A stretch of DNA of 64,000 nucleotides from NCBI GenBank assembly GCA_030247915.1, contig JAPDRQ010000003.1, positions 62,001 through 126,000 on the forward strand, given 5' to 3'. Made by a program: the position numbers and the translations under genes. The notes under the pieces are model-generated. The model was not told where the DNA came from and searched no databases. It saw nothing but the letters and a program-made list of their open reading frames with translations. The stretch's first letter is position 1. The number at the start of each line of letters is the position of its first letter. Shown in pieces: positions 46,264 through 56,863 of this stretch. The stretch is from Neophaeococcomyces mojaviensis. Its lineage: Eukaryota > Ascomycota > Eurotiomycetes > Chaetothyriales.

Positions 46264-47516
46264 GCAGCTGGAAACATCGCGGGAGCAGAAAAGCTAGGGA
46301 ACCACGATACCACGATAGATCACATTGAATTTACTGAAGGCATGACAATTTTCTTGCCATATTTTGGGCATTTGAAAGCACGCATGGCGAGGCGTTTTGG
46401 AGTAGATGGGAGGAGGCTTGGACAGCGAGCCTGAAATTGCAATTTCGCATTTGCATAGAACGAGAGCTGCAGCCGGGAGGTGAGGGCCACAAGGGGAAGG
46501 GATGAAGGGTAGAGAGGAGTGTCTTTTGTCAGAGCTTTCTTAGTGTTGGACTGGGTCAAGTTTGGATTGGTGTTGTGGTTGGGATGAAGCATGAGATGCA
46601 ATGAGACTACGATGGCTGCTGTTGTGAGCTTAGCACAGGTATACGTTGTACCCGGTGAGCTGGGAAGGAGAGAATAGAGAGGTGTATGCATACCAACTTG
46701 CAACTATATTTGTGTCTTTCGTAACTTACCGTCAGGGCTTGTAGACCGTTGAAACTGTCGCAGCAGACAGATAAACAAATAGACAGACACTTATCCAACT
46801 GGGGGTTGACGAACTCATCCTCCTCTAGCAGGTATGATCAATTTTGCAAAAAGATTGCTGCTAGCGGGAACGAGTTAGCTTTTCCGCCTGTTCGTGACGA
46901 TCCCCAGGCACTGTGACCTCGAGGACAGGGTGATGATGTGGTGCTGATCAAACAGATGTCTGAGCCTCGTGTGAGTGCATAGCTAGCTGTATGCTTCGAT
47001 GGCTGAGACCTGAAACAAGACAGCAGACTTCTTTGTTCTCGACTTAAGCGAGCGCTTGGATTGTGCGTGTCTGAGACGTCGCTTTTATACCTGCAGAACC
47101 ACTTTAGCCGCCCGCGAAACGAAGGAAGGGAAGCGCCGGCTGTGCCTCCTATGGCTACAAGCTCATGTTCATGTTCCTGTTCGGTCGTTGTGAGATGCAT
47201 CTCGAACGTGCCTGGACTGGATATTGGGCTTCTTGTCGAAGCTTGAGGCTTTTTACGCATCGTGGTGGTGGCAGGTTTTGCTTGTGTTTGGTGGCAGAGG
47301 GATTTCAGAGCTCAATCAGGAATGTAGATGTAAGGTTAATAAGGGCTTTGGAGTTAGTGAAGCAGGTCTGTGATATGGTGCAGTGGCTTCACGTTGTGTC
47401 TCATTAAGGCAGTTATGTTCTCAAGCGCAAGGCCAGGGTCGATAGAAGGATAACTGTGGAGGCCTTCAAACGGCAATTCTCTTTGACTATATCTCTGACA
47501 GTGATGAGCTTCGCAT
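46264..47516. other. Convergent intergenic stretch of 1.25 kb
   Basis: Lies between the NIMA stop and the WBP11-like stop. The open frames (up to 140 codons on the minus strand, 46838-47260) lack any family resemblance. No gene is called. Confidence 0.5.
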
Positions 47517-48479
47517 CTACAAATCTTCATCCTCCACCTCTTCGAGCTCGACATGCCTTGAGGGCAGCAGACGTGCTCCTGGTTGCACCGATTTCTCAGC
47601 GGTACCGGTAGCAGGTCCTTGGTCGTCTCTTTCAATATCGTTTGCATCCTGCATGGCTAACTCACGCTCGAAGGCCTCTTCCTCCGCTTTGAGGCGTCGA
47701 GCCTCTTCTGTGTCAATCAGCGGAGGATGCTGCTTGCTGTCATCTTGTTCTGTCGGCTTGGTAGATTGTAGATATCCTTCACGTTCGAGGCGATCCAACT
47801 CTTCTGGTTCCAACAGTTGTCCTCCTGTACCTTTGACAGCGTCTTGCTTTCGCTTGACCACGTTCGGTACGAATCTGCTGATGGCTTCTTTCTTGAGGTC
47901 ACGTATTTGTGGGGCGCTCTCGTAAGTCGTCTTCGGTTCAGGCAGTTTGGCGGGTAATGGATATGATCTCCCTTCACCTAGCGGGGCCATGTTAGGGTTC
48001 TTGGTGTGTCTGAACTCCCTTGGTATGGGAGGTGGTGTATCCCGAGGCCAAGGGATGTTGCGAACTGATTCGTCGGTATCACTTCCTGCAGAATCATGTC
48101 TATCATTGAACTTTCTCTGGCCATCATACCGCCTCTTGCCTAGAAGTCCAGATCCAGTGTCACGAGTATCGCGAGGATGAGAAGGCCTCGGTGTCTGCTG
48201 CGGTATGGTCTCGCCGAGTGCCTCTTTTGCTTTCTTGATGGCCTTCAAGTCCCTTTCGAGATCTGCTAGGATTGCCTTCTCGCGAGGCTTAAGATCTCCA
48301 GCAGTTTCGAGAGCCTTCAGATCATCGATCTGTCGTTGGATGCCGGTAGGATTGCGGCGTGCTAGCTTCTCGTTCCGCTTGGCCTGCAGATCGGCCTTGC
48401 TCTTCTTCAGCGCCTTAGCTTTTTCGAGCTTCCTCTGTTGCTGCGCTGGATTGACTGAACGCTCTTTGTCCTTCGCCAT
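47517..48479 (-). CDS. WBP11-like pre-mRNA splicing protein
   Basis: A single exon encodes 320 aa. The N terminus (MAKDKERSVNPAQQQRKLEK, then KKSKADLQAKRNEKLARRNP) is the conserved Wbp11 domain found in spliceosome-associated WW-domain-binding proteins. A helical segment of paired basic and acidic residues follows (ILADLERDLKAIKKAKEAL). The Pro-rich middle contains PPPIPREF, a likely WW or GYF ligand. The C terminus is an acidic helix (EEARRLKAEEEAFERELA) ending EEVEDEDL. Location is expected to be nuclear. The tail is shorter than in animal WBP11, which carries more Pro-Gly repeats. Confidence 0.82.
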   Translation of the reverse strand: MAKDKERSVNPAQQQRKLEKAKALKKSKADLQAKRNEKLARRNPTGIQRQIDDLKALETAGDLKPREKAILADLERDLKAIKKAKEALGETIPQQTPRPSHPRDTRDTGSGLLGKRRYDGQRKFNDRHDSAGSDTDESVRNIPWPRDTPPPIPREFRHTKNPNMAPLGEGRSYPLPAKLPEPKTTYESAPQIRDLKKEAISRFVPNVVKRKQDAVKGTGGQLLEPEELDRLEREGYLQSTKPTEQDDSKQHPPLIDTEEARRLKAEEEAFERELAMQDANDIERDDQGPATGTAEKSVQPGARLLPSRHVELEEVEDEDL

Positions 48480-49625
48480 GGCGCGGGCTGCAGGGTGAGT
48501 GATGCAACAGTTGACTCTTAGCCGAACAATGCCCGCGTGATCGTAGTGGAAAGGGCGAATTGCCGCGTCAAGTGGCGCTGGGTTAGGTGTCAGCGGCTTT
48601 CGATTTGCATGCGCTCAACGAGCTTGTGGTTGTTTTGTGGTTTCGAGGAAGGTGATGGGCGGTATCGAGGTAGCATTAGTGTGCAACCGCGGCGGATGAA
48701 AAGTAGATGCTCGCCTGTTACAGGGCAGATATGGGTCTCCTGCAGAAAGCTGTCAGATGGTCGATATCAATGATTAGGTGGGCATGGGAGATGGGACGGT
48801 GTCGTATGCCACACGCACTGCATGGCGAAGCAGCGAATGACAGCACAATGCCAGCAACACCAACCTGACAGAACGCTCAGTGCCGGTATGGGTCATGTCA
48901 GGCACGTTGTTTCCTCTGTTTCTACGCTGCATGAGCTTCTTGCAGACGTTGCTAGTCATCACACTCGCCCGTCGTTTACTGCTATCATCAACCCCGCCCA
49001 GGTCTAGCTGGCTCGCGCCGCCAACTTAGGCTTCAAGCCTGCATATGCACCCTCTTTATTTGCTTGGGCCACTTCTGCAAGGCTTCTATCGACTTCACTT
49101 TATCAAACACCTCTGCATCCCCTTTCGAGGAGGACTTCCTCGTAACCTTCTTCCTCTTCTCTGTCGCGGGGCGATGAAACAGCCCAGTGGGCTATTTTGC
49201 ATTCTGTTCGCCTGACACCGCTCGTCCGTCCTGCCCACCATCCTCGTTTGAGCCTTCCCGTCCGAGAGTGTGGTCGATACCCGCCCGCGAATCGCCCTCC
49301 AGCCCTCCACCTACGCCGACACCCACTCCCCTTCCATTAGTCGTTTCGAGCGTCAGGATCGATCCAACGCTGTCCACCAGAGCAAGCGCCGACTCAATCA
49401 TCGAATGCGCCGCTCCGTTCTGCTTGCTACCATGACCAGGCTCATCCCTACATCCATATCACGCAGCCCTATCGCCGTTCAGATCTGTTGCAATCACTTC
49501 TGAGAGTTCAGTTGCAGCAGACCTATCAGCGCTGGGAACCACCACCGTGTTATGTCAACAGCGACGAATAGCTATTCACAATCTATCACATTGGCTTCCG
49601 TGCTGACGACCCCATCCGCCTGTCC
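48480..49625. promoter_or_regulatory. Divergent upstream region of the WBP11-like and CNL1-like genes
   Basis: About 1.1 kb between divergent starts. The right half (about 49090-49480) is C-rich on the plus strand with several CCTCC and CCCGC runs, which looks like a leader. No supported coding region was found in it. Confidence 0.4.
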
Positions 49626-50235
49626 ATGTCCGCAGCCGGATCAACAATATCAGAAGGCCAATTGGGACTCACACAATCCGAATTATTGATCTTACGACAA
49701 CAAACCGAAGTTGCTTTACAAAGCCGAAGTCAAGGAAGCGCCATGGCTGAAAGAGGTCGTGGCACTAGTCGCCACTCTCAGCCCAGCTCGAGAGCCGCCA
49801 GCGCTGCCAGTAGTCATGGCAGCATGCAAGGACGAATCACCTTGGGGTCCACCGATCTGAGTCGAATCACGCAATCCATGGACACCGTGGTGCGCCAGAT
49901 GCAGACCAGATACCAGCAAGTCCGTTCCCCGCCTGGTTTGTTGATGCTCGAGTCCACGCTAACATGGGTGACAGATCGAGCAGCTGATCGAACAAGGAGT
50001 CGCCGATGACAGAGAAGGATATGGAAACACCAACGCCGCTGCCGACAGAGAAATAGAACGAACGAAAAAGCTCCTCCGTGAACTCGACCGCCTCGATGAG
50101 GAAATGGAAAAGGCCCGCCGTGTGTGTGCCGTCGTCCGTGGCCTGAAAGCAAAAGTGGACGCGGCCAGCGACCGCCTTGACCGAGCCATCACCATACAAG
50201 TCTCTACACCGCGACCTCCTACACGACCACGCTGA
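49626..50235 (+). CDS. Coiled-coil protein, probable BLOC-1 subunit CNL1-like
   Basis: Two exons, 49626-49919 and 49975-50235, with a 55 bp phase-0 intron (GTCCGT donor, CGCTAACATG branch region, GACAG acceptor), give 184 aa. The N-terminal part starts with QLGLTQSELLILRQQTEVAL, then a Ser-rich linker. The rest forms long amphipathic helices (SMDTVVRQMQTRYQQ joined to IEQLIEQ, then ERTKKLLRELDRLDEEMEKA). This organisation resembles fungal CNL1, a subunit of the BLOC-1 complex that acts in endosome maturation. The match is by general pattern, so the name is tentative. Without splicing the frame stops shortly after the first helix. Confidence 0.65.
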
Positions 50236-50801
50236 TGCCTTCTTCTATATGAACAAATCACCCCCCAACACCAAACCTATCTGGCCCCAACAAACTACTG
50301 AAGGTTCCATTCGACGCATTGTATTACTGGCGAAATTAAAAGGTGATGCCTCACGGCAGGACATTTACTGGGTTATTTGATTACGATGTACGATATCTGC
50401 ATGTGTAACGTGGTATTATGACATGGGCAAAAAGCTGGAGTCAAGGCGTTGGTTGGACGAGAGACAGACTGTGACTTTTGAATGGCGTTTGTTGCGCTTG
50501 TCTTTCATGAAATCTAGCAATCAGAAAGAGATGGGATTTTCCGGGCATGGTCGAAGCTTGAATGACGTCCAACGAGGCATTGAGTGACGCCGAAGCCAAT
50601 GCTTACGAATCAAGCCATGTGTGATCGCTTCTCAACTTCCCAAGGCTCTCAAGAGCAGTCACCTACTGTTGACGTTCGCAAGCAGCTATAATCCATACCA
50701 CATCTGATGAATCCAAACGGCCATCGCCCTTGACATAATCGTTGACAAGCCGTCACCGAAGCGCCTTTGCATTGTTGACCACATTAGCATGTCCAGACTA
50801 C
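50236..50801. other. Convergent intergenic stretch
   Basis: 566 bp between the ends of the CNL1-like and RPR2 genes. Nothing recognisable is present. Confidence 0.5.
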
Positions 50802-51248
50802 TCACTGGACCTCCTTGACACCTGCGTTCCTCTCCAACCCTATGCCAATAGGAAAGCGCTTGGAGGTACCACATATCCGGCACTCGACCACTCGAACATC
50901 TGCCCACGGCTTTGACTGGCCCTTGCTTTTGTTTTCGGTCGTTATCAAGGTGGCTTGCTCGGACATCAAGAGTTGGTCGCAACCCTTGCAAACAGAACGC
51001 TTGACATCCTTATTCAAGCGAATAACTGATTTTCGACCGACACCTTTCATATGACTAATGAGATGTCTTGACTGAGCAGAACCAAGGTTTGAAGCGGTTG
51101 CTTCTCTGAATGAGGAGTCACCACCCCCATCGGCATTTTTCTTCATCTTTGACTCATCTAGAAATGTGGCAGCCTCATAGAGGAATGAAAGCCTCAAATG
51201 AATGTTTTTGTTGGGTATCGATGGTTGTGATTTCTTCGACTTGGCCAT
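50802..51248 (-). CDS. RPR2: RNase P protein subunit RPR2/Rpp21
   Basis: A single exon encodes 148 aa. The protein is part of nuclear RNase P, which removes tRNA 5' leaders. The N-terminal half is helical (HLRLSFLYEAATFL; SRHLISHMKGVGRKSVIRLN). The C-terminal half is a zinc ribbon with Cys pairs in VCKGCDQLL and ECRICGTSKRFP. An inserted low-complexity segment (KMKKNADGGGDSS) lies in the helical half. Length and motif order match fungal RPR2. Divergent from SUB2 with 424 bp between starts. Confidence 0.87.
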   Translation of the reverse strand: MAKSKKSQPSIPNKNIHLRLSFLYEAATFLDESKMKKNADGGGDSSFREATASNLGSAQSRHLISHMKGVGRKSVIRLNKDVKRSVCKGCDQLLMSEQATLITTENKSKGQSKPWADVRVVECRICGTSKRFPIGIGLERNAGVKEVQ

Positions 51249-51672
51249 TCAGAGTTCTGCCACAGAAAACAGCCAGCGTGAAGGTGCTGATTGCTCGAAC
51301 AGATTGGACGGACAATGATGAGGGCAATATGATCTGCTGTTCTGACGGGTCTCGATGGCCCATCACTAATCTATCTTCGGCTAGGAATGCCAAGCTTTGA
51401 CACTATTGGCTGTTTGCTGCTGTGTCGTAAACTGCGCCTGCACTCGTCAATAGAAAGTTCCTTCCTTTCACTTCCACCCGTTTGCAGCCTTCTTCAGATT
51501 TCTCATCCTTGGACTCGGCCTCAACAATCGCTTCTCCTGCGAGACCACTTGTACCCTCTTCTTTACACCATTCTCCCGCGATTCTTGTTTCTCAAGGATC
51601 GACGACAACGTTGCGTCATAGCATCTGAACCATCGACGACTTTCTAATCCCAGGCCACCTTTTACCGCCAAC
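51249..51672. promoter_or_regulatory. Bidirectional promoter of RPR2 and SUB2
   Basis: 424 bp between divergent starts of two RNA-processing genes. The SUB2 side (about 51445-51600) is pyrimidine-rich on the plus strand, a common feature just upstream of highly expressed fungal genes. Confidence 0.5.
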
Positions 51673-53617
51673 ATGTCTGCCGAAGAGGATCTCATTGATT
51701 ACTCTGACGAAGAACTCGAGACCACCAAGGCTCCTGCCTCCACAGCAGCTGCAACCAACGGCGCTGCGAAGAAAGGCGACGTAGCAGCAACCAAAGCCGC
51801 CGACAAGGCCAAGGGTAGTTACGTCGGAGTGTCGTCGACCAGTTTCAGAGACTTCCTGCTCAAGGCCGAGCTCATTCGCGCCATCACGGACTGCGGTTTC
51901 GAACATCCATCCGAGGGTTAGTCACTTCATTCTAGCAGTCATTTCCATCACTCTGTCCTTTCAAGGAGAGTCCGTCCATCTCAAAAGAGTCAAGCAAGAG
52001 AAAATAAGTCGACTGCAAATCATGTCAAGAACAAGAAGATAGAAAAGCATACTAGACGGCTGCGTCTTACGCGGACCGACCACGATACTCGAGAGACGAG
52101 AGATCATACACGGCGGTCCTTCGCACTTTTGGAGCGAAAGCAAACAGACCTTCCTGCGATGGGGGACGTTGCTTGTGCAAGGCTGGGACGCAGTTGAGGG
52201 CAGCTAAGAATTGCTGTACAGCATGCGCGAGATAGCCTACAATGTGGTTGAGGTAGCATTCACCACATTATCCGTCGAAGAGGAGGCTTCAATTTCTGAC
52301 ATGCAGCAAGCGGGTGTATTTGGCGGAGCGAAGAACTTCTTGACAAGCTTGGAGAGATGGACGGACGATCCTGTGCTGCGATCAATTCATCACCTTTTTG
52401 TTGCGAGCAATCTCTAACATCCTGCGCCACACAGTCCAGCAGCAATGTATCCCACAGGCTCTCCTCAACGTCGACGTCCTCTGCCAGGCCAAATCTGGCC
52501 TTGGTAAGACTGCCGTCTTTGTTCTCACCACTCTTCATCAGCTGGAGCCGGTGCCGGGAGAATGCTCCGTCCTCGTCATGTGCCACACTCGAGAATTGGC
52601 CTACCAAATCAGAAACGAATACGCCCGATTCAGCAAGTACCTCCCCGACGTCAAGACAGCCGTCTTCTACGGTGGTGTTCATATCAGCAAGGACATTGAG
52701 GTTTTGAAGAACAAGGAGACATTCCCCAATATCATCGTTGGTACACCCGGTCGCCTCAACGCCCTTGTCCGAGACAAGCACCTCTCGCTGCGAAACATCA
52801 AAGCCTTCGTCCTTGACGAGTGCGACAAGATGCTGGATCAAATTGGTAAGAAACGACTGCGACTGTCCATCAGGACCTTAAACTGACAGCAATACACAGA
52901 TATGCGACGAGACGTTCAAGAGATCTTCCGAGCCACGCCAACCGAGAAACAGGTCATGATGTTCAGCGCCACTCTCTCCAAGGAGATCCGTCCCATCTGC
53001 AAGAAATTCATGCGCAACCCTCTCGAAATCTATGCCGATGCCGACGACACACGTCTGACCCTGCACGGTTTGTTGCAATACTACATCAAGCTCTCCGAGG
53101 CCGAGAAGAATCGAAAACTCAACAGCCTCCTTGACACCCTGGAGTTCAACCAAGTCATCATTTTCGTCAAGAGCACCAAGCGAGCCACGGAACTCGACAA
53201 GCTCTTGCGCGAGTGCAACTTTCCATCTCTTGCCGTCCACTCCGACCTTACTCAAGAAGAACGGTAGGTCTACTTGTCCCAGTCAACCCAGCTTCTGCTA
53301 ACCTCACTCCCAGTATTAAACGCTTCAAAGAGTTCAAAGAATTCGGCAAGCGCATCTGCGTTGCAACTGACATCTTTGGCCGAGGTATTGATGTCGAGCG
53401 CATCAACCTGGCCATCAACTACGACTTGCCTATCGATGCCGACTCGTACTTGCACCGTGTTGGTCGTGCTGGCCGATTTGGGACCAAGGGGTTGAGTATC
53501 AGTTTTGTGGCATCTGAGGAGGACGAGAAGGTATTGAGTGAGGTAGAGAAGAGATTCGATGCCAAGGTGCCAGAATATCCGAAGGAAGGGATTGACAGCT
53601 CGACTTACATGGGTTAA
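51673..53617 (+). CDS. SUB2: DEAD-box RNA helicase SUB2 (UAP56/DDX39B)
   Basis: Four exons (51673-51916, 52435-52845, 52900-53263, 53314-53617) give 440 aa, the usual length. SUB2 loads on spliceosomes and the TREX complex and is needed for splicing and mRNA export. Visible motifs are QAKSGLGKT (motif I, Lys106), TRELAYQ, GTPGR, the family-specific DECD (209-212), SATLS, and HRVGRAGRFG (motif VI). All splice joints restore family sequence: HPSE-VQQ, LDQI-DMRRD, QEER-IKRF. The first intron is 518 bp, about ten times the others, with no open frame through it; unspliced mRNA would stop two codons after the exon. No frame damage is seen, so the gene is intact. Confidence 0.95.
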
Positions 53618-55329
53618 GTCGGTGCATACAAACATGATTCAGTGGTGTGGAAGCTTCAAAGAGGAAAGCAGATGGGTGATCAAATCAGAATGTAACACCA
53701 AGTGAAGAAGAAAGGAAAGACCATCGTGACCCGAACAAGACACACGCTGCTTAGATGCTAGCTGAGCGATGTGACCAGTCTGGGAACTGATCATGTCGCT
53801 GAGTTCATAGTTTGCTAGATTGCTGAAAAAAGATATGAACAATAAATTCCATGCAATTCCCGCGTTCTGACTACAGTACTTGTCATCTAATCTCCCTGAA
53901 GAATCACTCTGTGGGCCTCTGCCTAACCTTTGTGCTATTGACTGATTGTAGAAGCCTGTCCCTCAGAATCAAGAAACTACAGGACAACAACATGGCCAGA
54001 CACAGGAGCTCGAACAACGCGAACCACATTAGACCTGTTGTTTATATAAGCCGTTCAGCCCCTATCTGACGGTGAAGTGTATTCATTCTTATCACATTCT
54101 ATCCTGACCTAGTACCATCTCACAACTCTTGCTGGTGGAGGACTCCATGAGCAGGCTCGAGAGACCACCTGTTGGACTGGAGAGTGTTGGCGTGCCTCAG
54201 CGTTCGAAAGCAGGAGATGAGAAAGATGATACTTTGATAGAAACTGGACCGAATAGCTGCTCTGTTAGAACCGGTGTTGCGGTGGGCTTTCCTATGCACT
54301 TCAGAGAGTTCTTCGCGTTCGTTGTCTTCGAATCACGTTCTGTCAACTACATGGTCTTTTGGGACTTGTGTGGTGTTGTGGAATGGTAGTCTTGCCTTGT
54401 AGTGTTCACTTGATCCTATTTGTAGTCTCGGTGCTCATGAAACGGTAGGTCGGACGGTAAGGGGTTGGTCCGACGACTTTGCGATACGTTATAGGTCTGG
54501 AGAATGAGATGAATGCTTGTATTAGGTGGTTTCGATGTTTAGATAATGGGTTTAGCATTGGTTGGATACTGCAAATGTGCCGTGTGGTGGTATTGAGCTT
54601 CTCAGGCTAAACAGTAAGGTGCAGTAACCATACGTATCCGCTGAAATTAGGGCTGTGTTGAATAAATTAAGGAGAGGTGTCAAGCATATTGGGAAATGGT
54701 CAGTTCCTGTTGCTTTGAAAGAGATCATGTACGTTTATCTATGTGATAATACCTAGTTGGAAGGGGAGGAAACGCATTGAATATTGAAATGTTATCATCG
54801 TCAGTGCTGCAGACCTAAAGCCCCGAAGCATTGGCCAGACTCTCATCAAGCTGCCTCATCAGTAGATGATTCATGATTCGATGGAAATTTCCGGGCTGCG
54901 TTGTCAAAACAAAATCGGACAGGACATCAAGATCCAAGAAGCTTGACAGGAGCCAAATTTCGCGAATATCCAAGAAAAGATCAGACCATGCTGCATGCTA
55001 TGCACAGAATCTGCCTTATTTAGCTAATGAGAGGCGGAAGGTGGCTTTCTTGTTCAGTATCAACACCATCAGCATTCCATCGCCTTCCTGAGTGGGCAGG
55101 AGGTTGTTCTGCACGCGCGCACGTGCCGACGTGATGACGCGTTTGCGGGCGCGTAAATTGAGTGCAGGAGGCCGTTGGCAGGCATGCGAACAGAGGGTCG
55201 TATTTGCTTTTGTATGGGTGGTATGATGATAATAGAGGGTGTGTTTTCTCATCATGAATATGTTCATAGCTTACGTTCCATATTCTGGAATTTCTGAATG
55301 GTGTTTGCGCATGGCTTCAATGAAACTTC
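53618..55329. other. Intergenic stretch of 1.7 kb
   Basis: Between SUB2 and the BRCT gene. No supported gene. The last 250 bp before the BRCT start is rich in CpG and includes the MluI cell-cycle box described separately. Confidence 0.5.
55137..55142 (+). promoter_or_regulatory. MluI cell-cycle box (ACGCGT)
   Basis: A perfect ACGCGT lies 188 bp upstream of the BRCT protein start. It is embedded in GTGATGACGCGTTTGCGGGC, with further GCGCGC-type sequence around it. This is the known site of the MBF factor that activates S-phase and DNA repair genes in fungi. A single six-base site is weak evidence, but its position before a repair-type gene is consistent. Confidence 0.4.
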
Positions 55330-56205
55330 ATGTCTTCTCATAAGCCTGCGCCACAGGCGCCACCTCAGCCCACGCGAGGCTTCTTCGACCCCTTCAATTC
55401 CTCCTCAACAGGACACCAACACGCCGAGAATAGACTGTCTGGCAGCACATCGTGGCGCAAATCAAGGTCACATAAGCTACTCCATCAATATCGAGATACG
55501 ACAGGTGGAGGGGGACCTGAACATATATCTGACCTCGTTGGTCTTGGCAGTACGACCTTTGGCAAAGATGGCAGGAAGGAGAATAGTGACTGGGAGGTCG
55601 ATGCTCCGGGTTTGAGAGAAAGCGGATGCCAAGATATTAGAGGGCTCATTAGCAACTCGAAGAAGAGATCGATTGACGCTGTCGAGAAGGAGTCCACAAA
55701 CAAAAAGAGGCGTGTCAGTCTAGGACCACCTAGCAAAGTGCCTAGCCAATTGAGTCCTAGGTTGTCACACTCCGAAGATGCACAAACTTCTGTTGAGGCA
55801 TCCAAGCATGAAAAAGAAAAGAGCAGAGTTCCACCACAGATCTTCAAGGGGTTAGTCATCTTTCTCAACGGCTCGACAGCACCACTCGTTTCAGATCACA
55901 AGTTGAAACGGTTGTTCGCTCAACATGGTGGAATCAGCTCCATAGCTCTTGGTCGACGAACAGTCACTCATGTCATCCTAGGTGAGAAGTGTGGTGGAGG
56001 CCTGGCGTCAGGCAAGATACAGAAGGAGAATGCCACAGTACGTGGGAAAGGCATCAAGTATGTGACAGCACAATGGGTGCTTGACAGCATTGACAAAGGC
56101 ATTCGGCAACCCGAGTCGCGATATGCTGCCGCTGAAGTCAAGAATAAAATGGGGGGAAGCAGGCAAAGAAGCGTGGCAGGGCTATTTCATGCTCTAGCCA
56201 AATAA
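55330..56205 (+). CDS. Single-BRCT domain protein
   Basis: A single exon encodes 291 aa. The first 170 residues are disordered, with a basic stretch NSKKRSIDAVEKESTNKKRR that resembles a bipartite nuclear localisation signal. The C-terminal BRCT domain spans about 175-270: FKGLVIFLNGSTAPLVSD, LKRLFAQHGGISSIAL, TVTHVILG, and KYVTAQWVLDSIDKG with its invariant Trp. The FKGLVIFLNG start and HGG pattern are like the BRCT of translesion polymerase Rev1, but no polymerase domain follows. Function is probably in DNA damage response; the exact partner is unknown. An upstream MluI box fits cell-cycle regulation. Confidence 0.82.
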   Translation: MSSHKPAPQAPPQPTRGFFDPFNSSSTGHQHAENRLSGSTSWRKSRSHKLLHQYRDTTGGGGPEHISDLVGLGSTTFGKDGRKENSDWEVDAPGLRESGCQDIRGLISNSKKRSIDAVEKESTNKKRRVSLGPPSKVPSQLSPRLSHSEDAQTSVEASKHEKEKSRVPPQIFKGLVIFLNGSTAPLVSDHKLKRLFAQHGGISSIALGRRTVTHVILGEKCGGGLASGKIQKENATVRGKGIKYVTAQWVLDSIDKGIRQPESRYAAAEVKNKMGGSRQRSVAGLFHALAK

Positions 56206-56863
56206 CGACCGGGTGAAGAATGTATGAGAGCTTGAGCACGCTCAGACGTATGATGAAGGGTACAGTATGAGTTATGAAGGCATGGAGACGCAAGATTCGC
56301 TTACGCAACATTTCTATTTTGTAATTTCGCGTCTATTTCAGGTCGCCTTATCGTGTGTTCTAATTCAGGGTACACTACCCTATATTTTCCTTTGGGGGTA
56401 GCATATCGCTGTAAGACGACGCACTCATTAGCTCAAAGATCGTCCGATATACGGGGATCTACTTAGATCGTGGTACTTTATAATCCTCTATTCGAGTCCA
56501 CAAATCTTCCAATTCTTGTCATATGCTCCTGCTTCCAATTTTCGCAAACGAGACATCTAGAAAGAAATGGAACCTGCACCTTACATGCCCAAATGCTGTC
56601 GCTTTTCCTATCCCACCTCCTGATATGCAACCAACCCTTCCTCACCATAAAAACATGCCTTGTTGGTACATCATTATAATGCTTTCCGCACCAGATCACA
56701 TAGTGTACATAGAATATAGAGTGTTGGCCAGAAGCATCTTTCTATGCTTGCAGCCTGGAGACTGCACTGGTCTTGAATACTTGAAATGATCTGATCAGTA
56801 CCTTCGCTAATAGCGAACCAGTCTATTACCGAATTTTGAATGCTGACCCTGAACGATACCAGT
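56206..56863. other. Convergent intergenic stretch
   Basis: About 660 bp between the BRCT stop and the TCP11 stop. No gene is seen. Confidence 0.5.

Noticed and set aside
46838..47260. 140-codon minus-strand frame
   Set aside because: No domain, poor start and no splice partners.
49187..49435. Pro/Ser-rich plus-strand frame upstream of the CNL1-like gene
   Set aside because: Composition follows the C-rich leader; more likely untranslated.
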